A stretch of DNA of 64,000 nucleotides from Pseudomonas sp. URIL14HWK12:I12 (GTDB lineage: Bacteria > Pseudomonadota > Gammaproteobacteria > Pseudomonadales > Pseudomonadaceae), in assembly GCF_003097135.1 (NCBI RefSeq), contig NZ_QEQL01000001.1:806001-870000 (forward strand), written 5' to 3'. Of the stretch, positions 59,710 to 64,000 are shown one piece after another. Made by a program: the position numbers and the translations under genes. Positions within the stretch are counted from its first letter, which is position 1, and each line of letters starts with the position of its first letter. The notes beneath the pieces are model-generated. The model ran no database searches. It was given only the letters and a program-made list of their open reading frames with translations, and was not told where the DNA came from.

Positions 59710-61218
59710 TTATTGGCGGGCTCGCGGCAGCGCCAGCTGCAGCAGGCGGGGTTCTTCGGCCTCGGCACGCATGACTTCGCCGGTGATGGCCCCTTCGCTC
59801 ATTACCAGAATGCGGTCACTGATACCGATGACTTCCATCAAGTCGCTGGAGACCACGATCACCGCCACCCCGTCGGCCGCGAGGTTATGGATGATCTGGT
59901 AGATCTCTGACTTGGCGCCGATGTCGATGCCCCGGGTAGGTTCATCGAGCAGCAGCACTTTCATCGGCAACGACAGCCATCGCCCGAGAATGGCCTTTTG
60001 CTGGTTGCCGCCTGACAGGTAGAAGATGGCTTGGTCAGCCGAAGGTGTTTTCACGTTCAGCGCGCGAATTTGCTTTTCAGCATTGGCGCGCTCCCAAGGC
60101 TTGCGTAGCAGGCAGCCAAACCACGCGTGGGCTGGGCGGGCCCCGAGATTGATGTTTTCCGCCACCGACCCCAGCGGCACGATGCCCTCTTTCTTGCGGT
60201 CTTCAGGGCACAGCAAAATGCCTGCATCGATTGCATCGCGGGGGCTGCGAAGGTGCAGCGGTATGCCGTCGAGGCTGATATGCCCAGCACTGTGCCGCTC
60301 CAGGCCGCTGAGCAGCCTCAACAACTCAGTGCGACCGGCCCCAACCAGCCCGAAAAAACCCAAGACCTCGCCGTGGCGCACGCAGAAACTGGCAGGCGCC
60401 TTGACTCCCGGCCCCTTCAAGCCATCGACCGCAAGCGCCACCTCCCCGTGAGGGCGAGGGCGGTAGTCGTAGATATCTTCGATGTCGCGGCCGACCATAC
60501 TGGTGACCAGCTCGTCTTGCGTCAGTTGGTTCATGTCCTCGAAAGTGCGCACGAAGCGCCCGTCCTTGAAAACGGTAACGGCATCACAGATGCGAAAGAT
60601 CTCTTCCATGCGATGTGACACGTACAGCACCACCCTGCCTTCGTCGCGCAGGCGGGCGATGATCTCCATCAAGCGGTCGATCTCCCGTGCCGACAGGCTG
60701 CTGGTGGGCTCATCGAAGGCGAGCACCTGAGCATCGCGCGACAACGCCTTGGCAATTTCGACCAGTTGCCGCTGGCCCAGCGACAACGCGCCCAGGCGCG
60801 TGCCGGGGTCGATTTCTTCAGCCAGGCCCTTGAGCAGCTCGCTGGCGCGGCGGCGTAAGGCGCGGCGGTCTACCAGCCCGAAGCGGGCGGGCAAATGGCC
60901 AAGCAACAGGTTCTCGGCCACGGTCATTTCCGGAACCAGATGCAGCTCCTGATGGATCACCGCGATACCGCGGGCAATGCTGTCGGCAGCGTTTCTAAAT
61001 GCCAGCGGCTGCTCGCCGAGCAACAGGCGGCCGTCGCTGGGCACGTAGGCACCGCCAAGAATCTTGAGCAACGTTGATTTGCCGGCGCCGTTCTCGCCCA
61101 TCAGGGCGTGCACCTGGCCTGGGCGGGCTTCGAAGCTGATGCCCGAAAGGGCTCGCACGCCAGGGAACTGCTTGCAGATCCCGTCGAACCGCAGCGCCGC
61201 GCTGGATGATTGATGCAT
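59710..61218 (-). CDS. araG: L-arabinose ABC transporter ATP-binding protein AraG
   Basis: A 502-residue double ATPase: first half Walker A GENGAGKST, signature LSLGQRQLVEIAKAL, Walker B VLAFDEPTSSLS; second half with a degenerate Walker A (GLVGAGRTE) and signature LSGGNQQKAILGRW. This is the sugar-importer type. The start MHQSSSAALR is chosen with GGGAG upstream. It lies between araF and araH. Confidence 0.94.
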   Translation of the reverse strand: MHQSSSAALRFDGICKQFPGVRALSGISFEARPGQVHALMGENGAGKSTLLKILGGAYVPSDGRLLLGEQPLAFRNAADSIARGIAVIHQELHLVPEMTVAENLLLGHLPARFGLVDRRALRRRASELLKGLAEEIDPGTRLGALSLGQRQLVEIAKALSRDAQVLAFDEPTSSLSAREIDRLMEIIARLRDEGRVVLYVSHRMEEIFRICDAVTVFKDGRFVRTFEDMNQLTQDELVTSMVGRDIEDIYDYRPRPHGEVALAVDGLKGPGVKAPASFCVRHGEVLGFFGLVGAGRTELLRLLSGLERHSAGHISLDGIPLHLRSPRDAIDAGILLCPEDRKKEGIVPLGSVAENINLGARPAHAWFGCLLRKPWERANAEKQIRALNVKTPSADQAIFYLSGGNQQKAILGRWLSLPMKVLLLDEPTRGIDIGAKSEIYQIIHNLAADGVAVIVVSSDLMEVIGISDRILVMSEGAITGEVMRAEAEEPRLLQLALPRARQ

Positions 61219-61278
61219 GGTGGGGCTCCCAAGCAGGGCCGCCACGCCCGGTGGTTGCCAGGCGAGCGGCGTGGGCGG

Positions 61279-62283
61279 TCAGTTCCAGAGGCCGATCTTT
61301 TCCAGTTCCTGCTTGAAGTTCTGCCGGGTAATCAGCGTCACTTCATCCATTGCAGTGTACTTAGGCGGCTCTTTCCCAGTGGTGACCCACTCGTACATCA
61401 TTTCGGCGGTCTTGTAGCCTTCAATGTGCGGGCTGGGCAGCAGCGAGCCGTAGAAGCCGCTGTCGGCTTTTTTCAGCTCTTCCTTGGCATCGGTGCCGTT
61501 GATGCCAATGCCAATTACATCAGCAGCCTTGAAGCCCGCAGTTTCGGTGGCGCGAACGCCGCCAAGCACGGTGTTGTCGTTCATGCCACCAATGAGCAAG
61601 TGCTTGGCAGTGCCAGGCAGTTTGACCAGTGCGGCGTTGGCCGCGTCCATGCCCCCAGGCACGTCGAGCGTTTTCTGCGGGGCGAAGACAATGTGGTCAG
61701 CCGGCAGGCCTGCCTTCTTGAGCGCATCGACTGAACCATCGGTGCGTTTCTTGCCTGTGTCGAGCTCGTCGAACGTGTTGATCACCGCGTAGGTATCGGC
61801 CCACTGCCAGCCACGTTTTTTCGCCTCATCCGCCATGGCGGTGCCCTGCTTCTGGCCCACCTCGAACGCCGCCATGCCCAGATAGGGCACATCTTCCATG
61901 AACTTGCCATTGGCATCGACGAAGCGGTCATCGACTGCCATCACTTTCATGTCGGCCATTTTGGCCTTGGCCACGATGCTGGGGCCTAGGGAGACATCCG
62001 GCGGGCAGATAACGAAGCCCTTTGCACCGTTGGCTGCCAGGCTGTCGATGGCAGCGAGGGTTTTTTCGCCGTCAGGAACGGCAATCTTGAGCAAGGTGAA
62101 GTTCTTGTCTTTGGCAGCTTTTTCAGCAAAGGCCCATTCGGTCTGGAACCAGGGCTCCTCGGGTTGCTTGACCAAAAAACCGATCTTGACAGGGTCTGCG
62201 GCAAGCGCCAGGGACGACGCGCACAGGGTTGCAGCCGTGCAGGCGGCCGCGCACAGGGTACGAAACCCTCGGGTTGGAAACAT
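61279..62283 (-). CDS. araF: L-arabinose-binding periplasmic protein AraF
   Basis: A 334-residue binding protein with signal peptide (about 1-29, LALAADPV) and extended identity to E. coli AraF: GFLVKQPEEPWFQTEWAFAE, KIAVPDGEKTLAAIDSLAAN, GMNDNTVLGGVRATETAGFK and GFYGSLLPSPHIEGYKTAEM. It captures L-arabinose (and possibly D-galactose or D-fucose) for AraGH. The aldose epimerase gene is divergent, with a 269-base shared region. No araC-like or arabinose catabolic gene is in the window. Confidence 0.95.
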   Translation of the reverse strand: MFPTRGFRTLCAAACTAATLCASSLALAADPVKIGFLVKQPEEPWFQTEWAFAEKAAKDKNFTLLKIAVPDGEKTLAAIDSLAANGAKGFVICPPDVSLGPSIVAKAKMADMKVMAVDDRFVDANGKFMEDVPYLGMAAFEVGQKQGTAMADEAKKRGWQWADTYAVINTFDELDTGKKRTDGSVDALKKAGLPADHIVFAPQKTLDVPGGMDAANAALVKLPGTAKHLLIGGMNDNTVLGGVRATETAGFKAADVIGIGINGTDAKEELKKADSGFYGSLLPSPHIEGYKTAEMMYEWVTTGKEPPKYTAMDEVTLITRQNFKQELEKIGLWN

Positions 62284-62481
62284 GGCTCACTCCTTGTTTT
62301 TGTTAGAAGCCTGTTGTCGCGCACTGAGTGATAGCAGAGCGTAGCGCCACCGTAGGTAACGAATTGTCACCTGCCAGGGGGCAACTGCATCAAAGCTGCG
62401 CCACATGCAAAATCCATTAAATAGTATTACTGTTTAGACGGCAAGCAGGGAAAAAAGCCGTTCCAAATGGTTAAAAACAGA

Positions 62482-62501
62482 TTCATGTATGACTATATGA
62501 A
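62482..62501. promoter_or_regulatory. Inverted repeat TTCAT-N10-ATGAA between araF and galM
   Basis: TTCAT (62482-62486) and ATGAA (62497-62501) form a 5-base dyad in an A/T-rich stretch of the araF/epimerase intergenic region. It may be an operator for a sugar-responsive regulator; no regulator gene is adjacent. Confidence 0.35.
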
Positions 62502-62552
62502 CACTCTCTTTCCTGCACAGCCTCATTAAAACAACAATCAGGAGGTACCGGG

Positions 62553-63704
62553 ATGCACCACATCTCTCGTTTGGGTGGGCTGTTGATGGCCACCGCACTC
62601 ACCGGCCTGGCCGGCTCCGTCCATGCTGCCCTCAGCAGCCAGCACAGTGCATTCGGCACGCTCAAAGACGGCACTGCCGTTGAGCGCTATGACCTGCGCA
62701 ACAGCCACGGCATGCAGGCCACCGTGATCACCTACGGTGCGGTGTTGCAAGCGCTCAAGGTCCCCGACCGCAACGGCCAGCTGGCCGATGTGGTCCTGGG
62801 CTTCGACGACGCGCGCAGCTACCAGGAAAATGGTGATGTGCATTTCGGCGCCACCATTGGCCGTTTCGGCAACCGCCTGGCAGGTGGCAAGTTCAGCCTC
62901 GACGGCAAGACCTATCAGGTGCCGCTCAACGATGGCCCCAATGCGCTGCACGGCGGGCCGATGGGCTTCGATCACCAACTCTGGACCGCCAAGCCCGCGC
63001 AGGGCCCCGGGTGGGTAGGAGTGACGCTGACCTACCGTTCAGTGGATGGCGAGATGGGTTTCCCCGGTAACATGGACGTCGAAGTCACCTACAGCCTCAA
63101 CGAGCAAAACGAGCTGCGTATCCAGTACCAGGCGCGCACCGACAAGCCCACGGTGCTCAACCTCACCAACCACAGCTATTTCAACCTGGCCGGGGCCGGC
63201 AGCGGCGACGTGCTCAACCAGGTGGCGCAGTTGAACGCCCGCCGCTACACGCCAATCAATGCAACGCTCATCCCCACGGGGGAGCTTGCGAAGGTCGCGG
63301 GTACACCTATGGACTTCACCCACCCCACCGCCTTCGGCAAGCACATCCGGGACAACCACCCGCAGCTGAAATATGCCGAGCCCAAGCAAGGCGGGTTCGA
63401 TTTCAACTGGGTACTGGATACCGCAGGCGACGTGCACAAGCTGGCAGCTGAGGTGACTGACCCTGCTTCGGGCCGGCGCTTGCAGCTCTATACCAGTGAA
63501 CCAGGGGTGCAGCTGTACACGGGCAATTTCCTCACCGGCTCGATCAAGGGCAAGGGCGGGCAGGTGTACCCGCATTGGGGGGCGTTCACGCTAGAGACGC
63601 AGCATTATCCTGATTCACCGAATCAGAAGAACTTCCCAAGCACCCGCCTGGACCCCGGGCAGGTCTACACCCAGGATACGGTGTTCAAGTTCAGTGCGAT
63701 GTAA
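62553..63704 (+). CDS. galM: Aldose 1-epimerase (galactose mutarotase), periplasmic
   Basis: A 383-residue mutarotase with an N-terminal signal peptide (MHHISRLGGLLMATALTGLA, cleavage near VHA-A), so it acts in the periplasm unlike E. coli GalM. Catalytic His lie in NALHGGPMGF and LTNHSYFNL, and Glu in FTLETQHYPDSPNQ. It interconverts sugar anomers, fitting a role in presenting arabinose or galactose to AraF. CAGGAGG lies before the ATG. It is divergent from araFGH. Confidence 0.95.
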   Translation: MHHISRLGGLLMATALTGLAGSVHAALSSQHSAFGTLKDGTAVERYDLRNSHGMQATVITYGAVLQALKVPDRNGQLADVVLGFDDARSYQENGDVHFGATIGRFGNRLAGGKFSLDGKTYQVPLNDGPNALHGGPMGFDHQLWTAKPAQGPGWVGVTLTYRSVDGEMGFPGNMDVEVTYSLNEQNELRIQYQARTDKPTVLNLTNHSYFNLAGAGSGDVLNQVAQLNARRYTPINATLIPTGELAKVAGTPMDFTHPTAFGKHIRDNHPQLKYAEPKQGGFDFNWVLDTAGDVHKLAAEVTDPASGRRLQLYTSEPGVQLYTGNFLTGSIKGKGGQVYPHWGAFTLETQHYPDSPNQKNFPSTRLDPGQVYTQDTVFKFSAM

Positions 63705-63710
63705 CTCGCC

Positions 63711-64000
63711 TCACGAGTGCCCGCCGCCACATACCGGCGACGCCGGTGCACTGCCCACCTGCGCCCACTCTTGAGGGGTGTAGGTGTGCAGTGCCAAGGC
63801 GTGGAACTCGCCCATCAGCTCGCCGAGCGTGCCATACACCAGCTGGTGACGCTTGACGCTGTTCAGCCCAGCGAAGCGCTCGCTGACCACCACCGCCTTG
63901 TAGTGCGTCTGTAGGCCACGGCTGTGCATGTGGCTTTCGTCGAGCACTTGCAAATGGGTGGGCTGGAGCAGGCCCAAGGTGTGTTCGATGCGGGTTTGCA
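63711..64000 (-). CDS. bolA: BolA family protein, cut at its start codon by the window end
   Basis: The frame reads to the window edge: QTRIEHTLGLLQPTHLQVLD, then ESHMHSRGLQTHYKAVVVS, RHQLVYGTLGELMGEFHALAL and HTYTPQEW, the BolA fold with its His residues. The last two window bases read TG on the minus strand before CAAACC, so the ATG probably begins at position 64001. BolA proteins bind monothiol glutaredoxin iron-sulfur clusters and affect shape and stress genes. It converges with galM with six bases between stops. Confidence 0.9.
   Translation of the reverse strand, partial: QTRIEHTLGLLQPTHLQVLDESHMHSRGLQTHYKAVVVSERFAGLNSVKRHQLVYGTLGELMGEFHALALHTYTPQEWAQVGSAPASPVCGGGHS

Overview
The window reads as chromosomal DNA of a Pseudomonas, most likely the P. 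putida/P. fluorescens side of the genus. The evidence is the gene families and their order: MTIP-nagZ-psrA-lexA-sulA, mtnA/mtaD-ubiG-mupP-SDR, thrS-infC-rpmI-rplT-pheS-pheT-ihfA-merR, an NfxB-type repressor beside a mexCD pair, high GC, and an Rsm-like sRNA. No transposase, integrase, phage gene or CRISPR array was seen.

Layout. 1-1150: a truncated unknown gene, an unknown lipoprotein and tRNA-Pro(GGG). 1.4-8.7 kb: the translation/IHF operon on the minus strand, with infC apparently starting at ATT. 9-12.1 kb: a small secreted protein, a cold-shock protein, ilvA preceded by an isoleucine-rich leader peptide, and two small hydrophilic proteins. 12.2-15 kb: a LysE exporter, an AraC regulator and an AtoE-type transporter. 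15.2-20.1 kb: a catabolic-looking operon (AA_synth/DUF1185 protein, alpha/beta hydrolase, aldehyde dehydrogenase, flavin reductase) followed by a FadR-type GntR regulator and a NUDIX hydrolase. 20.3-27.8 kb: chemoreceptor, MFS transporter, GGDEF/EAL protein, DUF1835 protein, cytochrome b561. 27.9-28.1 kb: a probable RsmX/Y/Z-type sRNA on the minus strand. 28.3-33.8 kb: mexCD-like efflux pump with nfxB. 33.8-37.6 kb: MTI phosphorylase, nagZ, psrA, lexA, sulA with visible PsrA and LexA sites. 37.6-43.1 kb: a DUF1330 protein, a RibBX-like riboflavin enzyme and a polyamine-type ABC transporter. 43.1-48.9 kb: ArsB-like transporter, S9 oligopeptidase, katG. 48.9-53.6 kb: methylthioadenosine salvage, ubiG, mupP, SDR. 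53.6-58.6 kb: TenA-like protein, a second GGDEF/EAL protein, DsbA-like protein, trhO. 58.7-64 kb: araFGH, a periplasmic aldose epimerase and a bolA gene cut by the window end.

How parts work together. The main observation is that three palindromes of near-identical sequence (GGTAT-N6-ATACC type) lie upstream of the 15.2-18.6 kb operon, the DUF1330/ribBX divergent pair, and the polyamine-type ABC operon. Together with the FadR-type regulator at 18.8 kb this suggests one regulon for uptake and flavin-dependent oxidation of an unidentified, possibly amine-type compound; no monooxygenase component lies inside the window. Other linked sets are methylthioadenosine salvage (mtaD, MTI phosphorylase, mtnA), peptidoglycan recycling (nagZ, mupP), the SOS pair lexA-sulA, and c-di-GMP turnover (two GGDEF/EAL proteins, one with a damaged EAL site).
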